From: Epichloe hybrida
Taxonomy: Eukaryota; Ascomycota; Sordariomycetes; Hypocreales; Clavicipitaceae
Length of the DNA stretch: 64,000 nt
Reading direction: 5' to 3'
Assembly (NCBI GenBank): GCA_019022495.1
Contig: JAFEKR010000036.1
Span: forward strand, 1-64,000
The position numbers and the translations under genes were made by a program. This document shows, piece after piece, positions 1 through 10,800 of this stretch. The notes beneath the pieces are model-generated. The model saw only the letters and a list, made by a program, of their open reading frames with translations, did not search any database and was not told where the DNA came from. Within the stretch, counting starts at the first letter, position 1; each line of letters starts with the position of its first letter.

Positions 1-118
1 CTAACCCTAACCCTAACCCTAACCCTAACCCTAACCCTAACCCTAACCCTAACCCTAACCCTAACCCTAACCCTAACCCAAACCCTAACCCTAACCCAAA
101 CCCAAACCCAAACCCAAA
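1..118. repeat. telomere repeat array (CCCTAA)n with CCCAAA variants
   Basis: The first ~78 bases are perfect tandem CCCTAA, the complement of the TTAGGG repeat of most filamentous fungi. The inner part (about 77-118) is degenerate, with CCCAAA units mixed in, as is usual at the proximal edge of a telomere. Position 1 is therefore the physical left end of a chromosome or very near it. Only about 20 units are present, which is short and may be an assembly trim. Confidence 0.97.
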
Positions 119-1403
119 AGGGCTAAAGTTAGAAGATTAAGGAAATCAACCCTTAATTACTAATAGCAAGGCAAGATTACATAGAGTAAAGAGCCTAAGG
201 AAGTTACATCGCAATAGTCTATTAACCAAAGGCATTATACAACCTGTTAATTACCGCATAACACTAAGAACCCTTTGCTAATGATATCTCATGACTTAAT
301 AAATGCCTTAAGTAGTAAATTAAGCATTAGTAGTAGGGATTATAATACATCCCCTTAACTCTTAAAGAAGCGAAGCTCTTTATATTTGTAAATAGGTCCC
401 TTACTAATAACAAAGATCTAAGTTTACAAATTAGATACATTATTATAATTAGTAATAAAGTAATAAAGGAGAATAACACCTTTATCTTAAAAGGGAATAT
501 TATTATATATAGCTCTATAAAAAGCAAGCATATGACCTGTAGCGCACTTACATCTAAGCTATATAGTATAGTTTAAGGTGCTAATATCGCATACGCAATA
601 TTTACAACCCTTTAAATAATCACAGACTAATTAAAGATGCCTTAGATCCTAATAATTCTCTATATAGACTCTTTCTCATTATACAAATACCTTGTAAAGC
701 TAGGCATAACAAAAGAGAAGTGGCTAATAATTAATATTATAGCCCTTTAGCAGTTATACAAGAGAAGGGAAGTCTATAAAGTTAGATGGATTAACAGCGG
801 CAATAATCTAGCTAATGTGATAACGAAGGCATTGCTAAATTTAGCTCTTTTAATCTTAATTGATTTAAACGAATTAACAATTTATGTGGAAGGATAGGTT
901 AAGAGACCTATAAGGTTAGGCAGAGGGGAGGATTAACATAATAGGCATGTAGGTACAGATTATAATAACTAGGTTAATTAGAATAACCAAAGCCGCGACG
1001 GCTAATAAGAACCATGGATTCCTATTAAGGGATTTACTTATATACACTTTCCTTTAATCTAATTTTTATTATGTTTTTAGGCTCCTTTAGCTATAAAGAA
1101 AAGAGAGAGTGCTAGTGTGGCTTCCTTTAGACCCTTAGACAATAGATAGTCTAACCGTAGCTAAAGAGTGAAGCCACCAAAGGGATGCACGCAATGCAAT
1201 TAGATGCATTGCGAGCTACCCCGCTCTGTTAGCAGTGGCACCGCACTGCAGCCTCACTTTTCCCCTTTTCGCCCACCTTCTCTTCTAGCTAGATTCCTCT
1301 CCTTCTCCCTTTTCTTCTTTTCTCTTAGTTATTAGCTATCATCATTAACTTCATTAAATTCAACCCCTTCGCACTAGTGCAACGTTCCTTGGTGTAACTA
1401 ACA
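119..1403 (+). mobile_element. 3' end of a Ty1/copia element (RNase H end plus 3' LTR), truncated by the telomere
   Basis: Plus-strand translation of 119-930 gives a decayed copia Pol C-terminus. The segment around 760-830 reads as the RNase H tail with a VRWINSGNNLAN-like stretch followed by TKALLNLALL and an NELTIYVEG-like ending. Many codons are TAA/TAG where Gln or Trp is expected, consistent with RIP. The same segment occurs at 47998-49278 inside a fuller copia copy, sharing a short pseudo-ORF on the opposite strand (327-527 and 48208-48408). The left edge is cut by the telomere repeats, so the upstream part of the element is missing. Confidence 0.85.
1116..1403 (+). repeat. copia 3' LTR, least mutated copy
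   Basis: The segment starts TGTGGCTTCC and ends GTAACTAACA, the TG...CA ends of an LTR, and is 288 bp long. Two further copies lie at 33915-34196 and 48997-49278. This copy keeps GC-rich stretches (for example around 1200-1260) that are C-to-T changed in the other two, so it approximates the unmutated LTR best. Confidence 0.85.
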
Positions 1404-2389
1404 TTATTACTCCTAATAATAAAGTAACTACTACTATTTTTTTCTCTTTATATACTTACTACTTACTATAAGTAAAGGAAAGATATTTTATTATTACTAG
1501 ATATCTCTAGTATTTATACTTTTAATATATAATTATAGGTAAATACTCTTTAATCTAGTCTATACTTAGAATTATCCCTTTACCTATATTAGTAATAAAG
1601 TAACTAACTTAGTAAACCTTTATAAATCCTATACTATCTTTTATCTTAACTAATTTTTTTAGAATTCCTTAATATAAAATTACTTTTTTACTTACACTCT
1701 CTAATATTCTATTTAATTAGATTATATTCTCCTAATCCTTTTTTAATAATAATTTTAGATAAATTATTAAAGACTATACGCCTATATTAAATAGTGCTTA
1801 TATAGCTAACTACTAGTTATCTTATTATAGAGATACCTACATTCTTATTCTATTATCTATAGGGTATTTTATAGTAAGATTATATTCCTAGGTTTATACT
1901 AATTAAACTAGTATTATATTAGAAGACATAGCTTTATTACTACTTTCCTTATGCTTCTTAGTTATATATTTAGTACTTTTATAAGTAAAATAATCTAGTG
2001 CCTAATAAGTTAGTATAGCGTGCCTAGGCTTTCTATATTTATAGTATACTAGGGATAATCTTCTTCCTTAGTCTTTACTTTATTACTATGCCTTATTTAT
2101 AGGTAATATAAAATAATAGTGTTATCTCTTTCTTTTAAAGTCCTAACCTTTTTTATTATTTTAGCTTAAACCTATTATAACCTTTACTTTCTTACCCTAG
2201 CCTTATAGTTAGCTCTAGGTTATTAGGATCTCTTAACTAATTATTTGCTTTCTTATAGCATTATTTAAGCTATTTAGAAAAATTATAATTCTTAGATATA
2301 TAAGGATTTTATTAGGTAACTTAGCTTTTACCTTATCCTAGGCTTATATAAAGGATTAAAATAATTAGCTATTTTTTTACCTAAGATTT
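1404..2389. other. AT-rich RIP-degraded DNA, no recognisable gene
   Basis: This kilobase is very AT-rich, has stops in all frames and is dense in TA dinucleotides. I see no intact motif. It probably belongs to a decayed transposon, perhaps the continuation of the gypsy element to its right. Confidence 0.6.
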
Positions 2390-3162
2390 AGTAATAACCT
2401 TATTACTTCTAAGTATCTTACACCTATATCTATTATTCTAGTTTTTAACTATTTTAGGAAATTTACCTAGGTAATTAATAAATAATTTACATACCTATTT
2501 ATAGCTATATAATATGTTTATTATTGCTTTATATTACTAGCTAGGTAGTTACCTATATACACTACCTTAGTTATATTATCCTTAAAGGTATAGTAGTCTA
2601 ATTTAAATAGTATATCTAAGTTTACTAAGAAATTCTATAGGCTTTTATATATTTTCCCTTTATATATAGGCATTTTTATTTATATTTTAATAAGACTACC
2701 TTACTATATAATTACTACTATATTACTATAAACTATAGGTAAAATTATAGCTAATATTTAAGGGGTAATTATAAGTCTAGATTAAGGGGTAATTATAAGT
2801 CTAGTTTAAGGTCTAGCTAATCCTAGATTTGCCTTAAGCTCTTTAATTTACGCCTTTATTTATAAGACCTCTTATTTTCTTTAAAGGCAATATAGCTTAA
2901 ATTATATAACCTTATAGTATTACTATAATACCCTTTTTTCTTTAGTTATATTATTTATACCTTTACTTAAATTAGGATTAAGTAGCGTTTATTATACCTT
3001 ATTATCTATAGTTCTAGATTATAGGGGTTCTTTATTTTCCTAATTATCTATAGCTTTATTATTATAAGGTACTAGTGTATTTCTTATAAATCTTTAGAGT
3101 GTTAGCTATATAATAATCTAGCTAATAGTTTATATCCTTAAAAAGGTAATAAGAGATTAATT
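2390..3162 (-). mobile_element. Ty3/gypsy-type gag remnant with 5' leader
   Basis: On the minus strand the segment 2700-2400 translates to a decayed retrotransposon Gag: an MPIYKGK-like start, an FLVNLDILFKLDYYTFKD-like helix and an LASNIKQ-like stretch, with RIP-type stops. The same sequence occurs on the plus strand at 32934-33608. It lies directly inside the LTR at 3163-3432, so it is the 5' leader and gag of a minus-oriented element. Assignment to Ty3/gypsy rests on the Gag style and is moderate. Confidence 0.65.
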
Positions 3163-3432
3163 TATTATAGCTTATACTAAAAGGTTAAGAATAAAGTAAT
3201 AGCTAAGACTATTATAGTTACTACTAGATAAATACTAGCTAGAGGTAGATACGTAAAGGTTTTAATCTTTCACTTAGTACTAATAATATGCGTAGTCTTT
3301 AATAAATACCTTGCTCTATAAGCACGTAGCTATCTTATAGCTAGCTAGCCTCTTTGTCATCCGCACGGCCCAAAGGTTCTCCGAAGACTCGCTTCGATGA
3401 ACATCCTATCTTTGACCTCTGCGCTCCTAATA
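3163..3432 (-). repeat. gypsy-type 5' LTR (270 bp)
   Basis: The segment matches base for base in layout the 270-bp solo LTR at 49653-49922; both end CTCCTAAYA on the plus strand. Read on the minus strand it precedes the gag remnant, so it is the 5' LTR of a minus-oriented element. Its outer edge at 3432/3433 cuts into a LINE ORF1. Confidence 0.75.
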
Positions 3433-4203
3433 GCAGATCTCTAGACCTTTCTCGGAGAAGGAGGAGCTACTCTTTAAGCGGAGGAATACCCTGCGATTAG
3501 TACAATCCGCGATAGTTATGTTTTGGCAGCGGTAGGGATGCAGGTAGATATTCCTAGGTATCTGACGTGAGGCACTTTCTGCAATGCTGGCGAAGCTTAC
3601 TGTCTTTTTGGCCTTGGTATTTTCCTTAGTAGCTATCGTCTGCAGCATGGGCGTGAGTGCCCTCAGAGTTAGGGAGAGCCGGATTTCTAGTATCGAGGGT
3701 TCCCCTGCGTAGATGAATCTATTCCAGTGTTAAAGCAGGGTATTCTAGAACTTGTTAGCAATATAGAGTTCGTAGCCTATAGTGAATTTTCGAGTGCATG
3801 CCATAATTGCTTCTGTGTAGGTTTAGAGGACCTTTGCGCGTATATCTAGTCTCTCCCTTTGCGATTTGATAATTTCTTTAGTCTTGGCTTCCAGATCGAA
3901 GGCTGGGGTAGGTGTTTCCGTGGGGTCCTCTTCCTCTGTAAGGGCTGAGAACCTGTTGGTTATGCTGTCTTGGGCGCCCTTATCCAGATGTCTGTTGCGG
4001 CGGTGTCCTCTGTCTCTGTTATTGACATTGCGAGTTGGGCTGCTGCTAGGGAGAAATGGCTGCAGTTTTACCGGAGGGCCCGTCTTCAGGAGCTGCTGGC
4101 GAGTTCTGAAGTTAAAGCTATCTGGAAATTGTTGGTCATTTCTCCCTTGCTGGGCCCTAGCGCTACGCTCTGGCGTGGCTGGTTGAGAGGTCACCATTGC
4201 CAC
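3433..4203 (-). pseudogene. LINE (Tad1-like) ORF1, RIP-broken and truncated
   Basis: The minus strand carries two open stretches in one frame (3823-4203 and 3427-3648) joined by a segment that stays in frame except for three stops. Each stop sits where Gln fits (CAA/CAG to TAA/TAG near 3819, 3763 and 3742), which is the signature of RIP. The product style (NRFSALTEEEDP, a charged AKTKEIIKSQRERLD helix, then SVSFASIAE-like sequence) resembles the Gag-like ORF1 of fungal Tad/LINE elements. The 3' end is cut by the LTR at 3432. Base composition is near that of the neighbouring NRPS gene, so RIP here was light compared with the AT-rich blocks. Confidence 0.6.
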
Positions 4204-4864
4204 GGCAGCGCAGCAGCTATCTGTCTATTAGTTAGGTGTCCCTGTAGATGTAGGAGGAGAGTTGAGCAGGAAACAAAACCACATTGTTAGCCTTGATGCA
4301 GGGTAACTGGGAAATCTGGAGAGGGGCATCAGCCGTCAAGGCGACATGTGGACCTAGAGTTGGTGACCTGATTTTTGATGAAGTTGACAGAAAGCGAGAA
4401 ACAGTCGCGATGTAGGTAGTGTAACGGATGCAGGACTTGAAACCCAACAGATTGATTGCATTGAAGCAAAGAAGAACTGAAAGCTCTCCGAAAGCTGTCT
4501 ACGGACTCGACATTCAGGGGTTGCGGTGAGGCTTTCACTTCGTGGCGTTTAGCAGGGATGCCGCCAGCCAATTCCCGCACGAGTTGAGCACGAGCTAGGT
4601 AAAAATGAACCAATCAAAGGAGATTTTATGCTCTTCTTTCTGACTGAATAAACGCCCTTCGGGCTGAAAAATCGAATCTGTTGATAAAAAAAGCATTATG
4701 TGACTAAGAGAGACTAATGAGATAAGGCAAAACTAGAAAAAAACCGAAAAAAGAAACGAAGGAAATCTAGTCTAATTGGGACGGAAAAACATTGACATGA
4801 ACCTCTTCCGCCATATACATGTGCCATTCAATCTCCCTCCCTCGGCTTGCTCTGACTTAACTGT
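4204..4864. other. intergenic, downstream of NRPS stop
   Basis: Several short overlapping ORFs are present on both strands but none has a recognisable motif. The 4640-4800 part is A-rich and probably holds the NRPS transcript 3' end. Confidence 0.5.
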
Positions 4865-7800
4865 CTAGTTAGACCCGTCATCAGAAGCCTCCAACCTTTC
4901 AAACAAATGGCTAACAGTGCTGCGAGGGCTTTCCATGATCTTCTCTAAAGTGATCCGAAGTCGATGGAGCAAGGTTCTGGCTAGCTGCTTGGGTATGCGA
5001 TCCACGGCAAACGCCACGCTTAGGGAAAGTGAACCGTCACTCTCTTCGACGGCATCGACGGAGAATTCAGCAGATGCGTACGCGTTTTGAAAGCCTGCTG
5101 TCGCTCTTTTGTAGTGTGTGGCACCAAGTGACAAATCTCGTATAGATGTCTTGGTGTAATTTGTCATGCTGACACGCATATCTGGTGCTTCCGCATCTTC
5201 TTCGTCTGGCCATCCCATGAAGCGCTGAGCGATTTGTTGGAGCTCTAAACTCTCGTGCCTCATACTGTTGACTTGCTGTTGTTTTGTCTGCTCGAGCAAC
5301 CGCTCCACTGTCCATTCAGGTTCGTATGCAACACGACATGGTACAGCTCTTGCACAGCATGAAACAACATCTGCTACTGAGGGGTGCACAGTAGTTCGTC
5401 CCGTTAAGATGTCGGCAAAGACAACATCTTGAGTATTTGTGTACTGGCCCAATACTACGGCCCACGCAGTTTTCACGGCTACAGCAAGATTGAAATTTGA
5501 CTGCTTGCTTTGTGGTAGTGTGATAGGTGGTTCGTAAACATGGTTCAGTCGTGAGACCTGCGGTTCACTGCATTTGCTAACACACGAGATGGCAGCTCCG
5601 TCAATAAGTTGCCGCCAGTAGTCTTCGGTCTCTATCGTTGACTGAGGTTGTAGGCTCTGTAGGTACGATCCAACCGGAGCGAAATAACCTGCAGCTTGTC
5701 CAGCAGTGATTGCTTCCAGTGCTTCCCATACGCGATGTAAACTGGCGCCATCGTATAGGGCATGAGATATGCGAAACACTACTCGATGCTTTTGACTAGA
5801 CTCGTCAACAATGACGGCTACATCGAACATTGGTCTGGCGAGCTTGGGCTCCGGAAACATATCCTGTTCCAGAGAATCCTCGTAAAAAGCACTAGGACTC
5901 TTCGTAGTATGGAAGACGCGAATTTCTGTCTGCCAATTGGCATAGACAACTTGAAACAGCTTTTGGCCAGCAGGCTTGACAAATCCGGTGCGGAGTGATT
6001 CAATTGTTGCAACAAGGGCGGAGATTGCAGATTTCAACCCGGATACATCGCAAGGCTCGTCTGCATCAAATGCAAAATGGTTTAGCTGCCGGCGAGCAGG
6101 TGACATGTTTTGTCTGATCATCAGATCTTGAAACTCCGTGGTTGGTAGTATATCAATGACCTCTGCTTGCCCTCCGACAGCATCTTTGGTAGACCCCAAC
6201 TCAAAAGCGGCTGATTGTACTTCAGCCGAGATCAACGAGAAACGCTGATATTCTGCACTGTCGTCAATGATGGTAGAAATACGCGCCGCCATAGCGTACA
6301 AAGCCGGATAATTGAAAATATCGAGTGTCGCAAGTCGCATGCCCTGTCTAGCCAGTCGTTGAACAAGCTGCATCGCAGTGACAGAATCGCCACCTAGGTC
6401 AAAGAAACTGTCCGTGCGCGATATAGGTTTATCAATTTGTCGAATGCAACTTGTCCATAGTTCGCAGAGCAGCTCCTCCGTAGAGCCAACTGGCGCTTGA
6501 TATGCCTGAGACTTGGCCGTGTACTCAAGCCACTTGTCGGAGGGGATGGAGTTGAGCAAGTTGCCAACCCGTCGTCGATCAAACTTCCCATTGTCGTTAA
6601 GAGGGAATTCATTAATGACTAAGAAGGCAGATGGTATCATATAACTCGGGAGCTTTTCGCGAAGAGCCGAGTTGAGATACTCGAAGATCTGTTCTTGCTC
6701 GTGTCCAGGTGGCACGATGTAGTGGGCTGGATTTCCTGGCGTGTCCTTGTTGGGTGTCGTGGATTCTATGACGGCTACCAGTGAAGACCCCTTTTTACAG
6801 ACGCATACATATCTCGCTTCTGGGATCAAATCATGGAGCTGACTCTCAATCTCGCCAATCTCCAAGCGTTGGCCATGAATCTTGACCTGAGTACCAATAC
6901 GGTCGAGATAAGTTAGTGTGCCGTCTGAATTCTGCTTGACAAGGTCGCCAGTGCGATACATGCGGCGGCCAGAACTAAGTCCAAGCTCTTTAACAAAACT
7001 AGGGTCTGTCACAAAGGAAGTCGCCGTCTTGACAGAGTCATTTAGATAGCCCCTTGCAAGCAACGGGCCCTCAATAAGAAGTTCACCTGGCGCGCCAATG
7101 GGAACTAACTGTTCGCCACAGACAGGATTAACAACCCATAATCCGGCAGCGACCGTTGATCCTATATTTCGAAGTTCCAGACTATCCTGGACGTGCTTAT
7201 ATGTTGAATAAATGGAGCATTCCGTCGGACCATAAACATTGATGACCCTAACAGTTGAGTCCTTCAGCCAATGGTCAACACCCTTGGCTGTGAGAACTTC
7301 GCCGCCTAGAACAGCGTTTTCATACTTGTGACATCGCTTGGCTGAAGTAATGCGGCCACAGTAGGCGTGAAAAATCCCCATGTGACATTCGCTTCGGCCA
7401 CAAATGCCTCAAGGCGATTCATGCGATCGTGCTCTGAAGGAATGCAGGCGCATGCTCCTAAGGAGAGGGGGGCGAAGATATCAAAGACAGCCGCATCAAA
7501 AGTGAATGCTGCAAACTGTAGCAGTCGCTCATTAGACTGCATAGCGAACATGCGGCTATGAAGCAAGATACTTGTTGCTAGAGAGCCATGCTCAAGGACC
7601 ACACCCTTCGGCACACCAGTGCTGCCCGACGTGTATAGAACCCAGGCTATATGGTCGGGTCGCAGAGCTATGCAGGGCTTGGAAGTTGATACCGTTACAT
7701 GAGCTAAATCATTCGTGTTGAAAAAGATTTGACGTTAAATAGCGGTATGGCATTGTTCAGAGCCTCTAGTCGCCTCTCTTGACCCTCATCAACTATAATG

Positions 7801-10800
7801 AGTGGCGGAGCTGCATCCTTAACAATAGCATCGATACGCGCTACCGGATGCTGAACGCCTAGGGGACACACGGCACCACCGGCGCGGAGAATAGCTAGTA
7901 TCGCCACCACGGCCCATTTTGACTTGTCCATACAGACACCAACGACGACCTCTGGGCCGACACGCTGGTTAACAAGGTGATGGGCTAACTGACAGCTAGA
8001 TAAATCCAGCTCGCCGTACGTCATTTCGCCATCCCATGCGAAAATTGCTTGTGCTGCCGGCTGGGCTGCCATCTGTTTCAAAATATGATCGTGAACGCAA
8101 TGTTGAAGCGTTGCTGGCATGAGTGAGTTCCGTTTACAAATTTGCGCTTCGTCGCTAGCGAAAGTTAGCCTGAGCTGCTCAAGCGGGCGACTAGCATTTC
8201 CTGTAATAGCATGAATAGCTTGCACTAGGCTGCCAGTGAGGTTTGTAGCAGCTGATTGGCTTAGCGCCACTGTCGAATATTGAACATTGAACTCGAGGCT
8301 GGTCGATGAAGCAATGACATGAACGTTGATATCGTATTCTGAAGGGTCTTCTGAGGTCAGCCCTTCTAGAATAATTTCTCCTGGCAGCAACGTCTTCGTG
8401 CCTTGTCGCTTATATGACATGACGCTGTTGAATAGCGGCTGATCTTTAGAAAGACCAAGTTCATGGTGGATAGAAGCTAGTGATACCCGTTGATGTTCGA
8501 ATGCCTCTGAAGATTGGGTTTGCATCTGTCGAGCTGCATCGGAAACTCTCGAGTTCCAATCTAACTGTAGATGACAAACGAGCATATTTATCATTGGCCC
8601 AACCATCTCTTGCGCACCTGGTATGGGGGCATCCCGACCGCTTGACAGGTTACCAAAGCTTACACTCTGCGACCCGGTCCAAGTTCCAAGTACTAGAGCC
8701 CATGCCAGCTGACAAATACTCGCGATTGATACACCATGAGCATCCCGGAACTGGTGAATCATGGTAAGGTCATCAATCTGCTGGCGAGCATGACTGATTG
8801 TTGCCTGTGTCGCAGTGTGTGTTGGATCCTGCGGGGGTATCAGGCAGGGTTCAGCATCTTTCAGTAGCGAGGTCCAGTACTTTAGATCGTCTTTCTGGTG
8901 CTTATCGTTGAGGTAGGCAATGTAAGTGCCGTAGTTAGAGCCACTGCTATTAGAGCTCAAGGTACCCTCGTACGCACAGACGAGGTCACGGATGATAAGA
9001 GCCAATGACGAGGCATCCACGAGCGCATGGCTAACATCGAACCGGCAGTATACCTCGCCTGATGTCGTTGTTAGGACAGTGAGTCGATGAGGAGGCTGTC
9101 GCCGTTCGGTAAAGTTGATGGCTGGTCTCGAGTTAATCCATTCAGTAGCATGAGCATCAGCTACGCCATCTGCGCTCAGAACGTTTATACCTGGATTTCT
9201 GAGAACAATCTGAATAAATCTCTCGTGTCCCGGCAGCGGCTCCAGAAACACTGTTTTAAGAATAGAGTGACGTGCTACGAGTTCTCTCCACGCTCCATGG
9301 AAACGTTGACTATCGACTGGACAGCCAGGCTTGGATGACTTGATACGACAAGTTTGATAGATACAATAGGTTGATGGAGATTGTATCTGTGCCAGGAGGA
9401 TACCTTGTTGGATTGGTGAACAGGGGAGGATATCCTCGATGTTGTTAGTCGGGCCAACACTAGTGACAAATTCCCTTTCAATTGTAACCATATCGCTGTC
9501 AGAGAGGTGAGCGAGCGGGAAGTCGGTTGCTGTGGCTGCTGATGTTGTGGTGGCTAACGTTTCCACCAGCGTCTTGATCGTATTGCTGTATGTCTCAACC
9601 CACTGTTGGATTGCTAGCGTGTGTCGCGACTGATTGCTATAATCGACACTGATACATAACTGCTCTCCTTCTATAGCGACAGACACCTCAAGTGCAGCAA
9701 AAATCTTGACCGAATTGCCAATTTGAGATGGTGCAGCCAATTCGTCTTTCTCAATTTGAAACAGTGCATCCTCCCTTTCGAGCTGCTGGAAACGGCCAAG
9801 GTAGTTGAAGAGAATTTCGGCGGGACTGTGACCTGCAAACCTCTTGCGGTCAGGCGCAAGGAACCGTTTGATAAAGTATGGCAAGCCTCGACCGGGAATA
9901 CGTCGTCGCTGGTCCTTTGTTTTCCTAACGACATCAAGTTGGCTATAACTTCCTTCCGTGGTGATGTGCATAGGAGTCATTGTCGTAAACCATCCAACAG
10001 TTTCAGAAAGATCGACGTTATCATCCAGTACTTCACGACCATGCCCCTCAATGAATACGGCAGGCATTGATCGATCGGTGAAGACCTTCTGAAAGGAAAT
10101 AGCTAGAGCAGCTAGCAATATTTCGACGGGTTCCGTTTTGAAGGCAGTATTGGCTTCACCAGACAGCCTAGAAGTTGTGGATGCGTCGCATTTGACCTGG
10201 ATCTTAGATCGGTTGCCAAACGTCTCACTACCAGGGACAAGGCCCCAGTATTCCCAATTCGTAGCTGGAATTTCAACCGGCAAGACGTCAGGTTCGCTGG
10301 TCTCGCTTCTTGGTGCAGAAAGGGATTGGCGCTGCTTCTGAATCCATGCGGGAACTGATAGGCTTCTGAAGTTCGGTACTGTCTTATGTGTAAGAAGCTC
10401 TTCTAGGTTCCGAACAAGTACTCGCCAAGACACAAGATCAACGACCAGATGATGAGCGACTAGATGAAGCACTTTTCTGTCCGGCAGGTCAATTAAATCA
10501 ACCGCGAAAACCGGACCCTCTTCTAGATTTAGCGAACCCTGCGACTTAGCAATAACGCATCGCATAGCTTGCGCATCGGTGACTGTATGTGAGTCGAAAC
10601 GGTAGGATCCAGTAACCTGTTTCTCGATGCGTTGCTGCCAGCCATGCTGATGACTATAGCAGAAGCGAGCCCGAAGCATCGGGTGCTTAGCGACAAGGGT
10701 GGCCAGAGCTTGGGTCAGGTCATTTACTCCTGTAGGGCGTGTGATACGGAGCGATACACCCTGGTTAAAACGATGCTCTCCGTCGACACGCAACCGATCT

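Larger units (their letters stand above)
6290..9440 (-). other. NRPS module 6: C6-A6-T6 (L residue 6), A6 frameshifted twice
   Basis: C6 begins ILPCSPIQQG, as expected after E5, with SHALVDA. A6 is split by one-base losses near 7723 and 7311; its core code across the breaks is DAFFVGVIY, close to codes for Val/Leu-type branched residues (DAFxxG). T6 has DLGGDSVTAM. Verlamelin has L-Val here, so this is the strongest single-residue agreement. Confidence 0.8.

Noticed and set aside
327..527. 66-codon minus-strand ORF, also at 48208-48408
   Set aside because: It is the opposite strand of copia Pol remnants; the similarity of the two copies comes from the duplicated element, not from a conserved protein.
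3866..4290. plus-strand ORFs over the LINE ORF1 relic
   Set aside because: Shadow frames; the minus strand gives the LINE-like protein.
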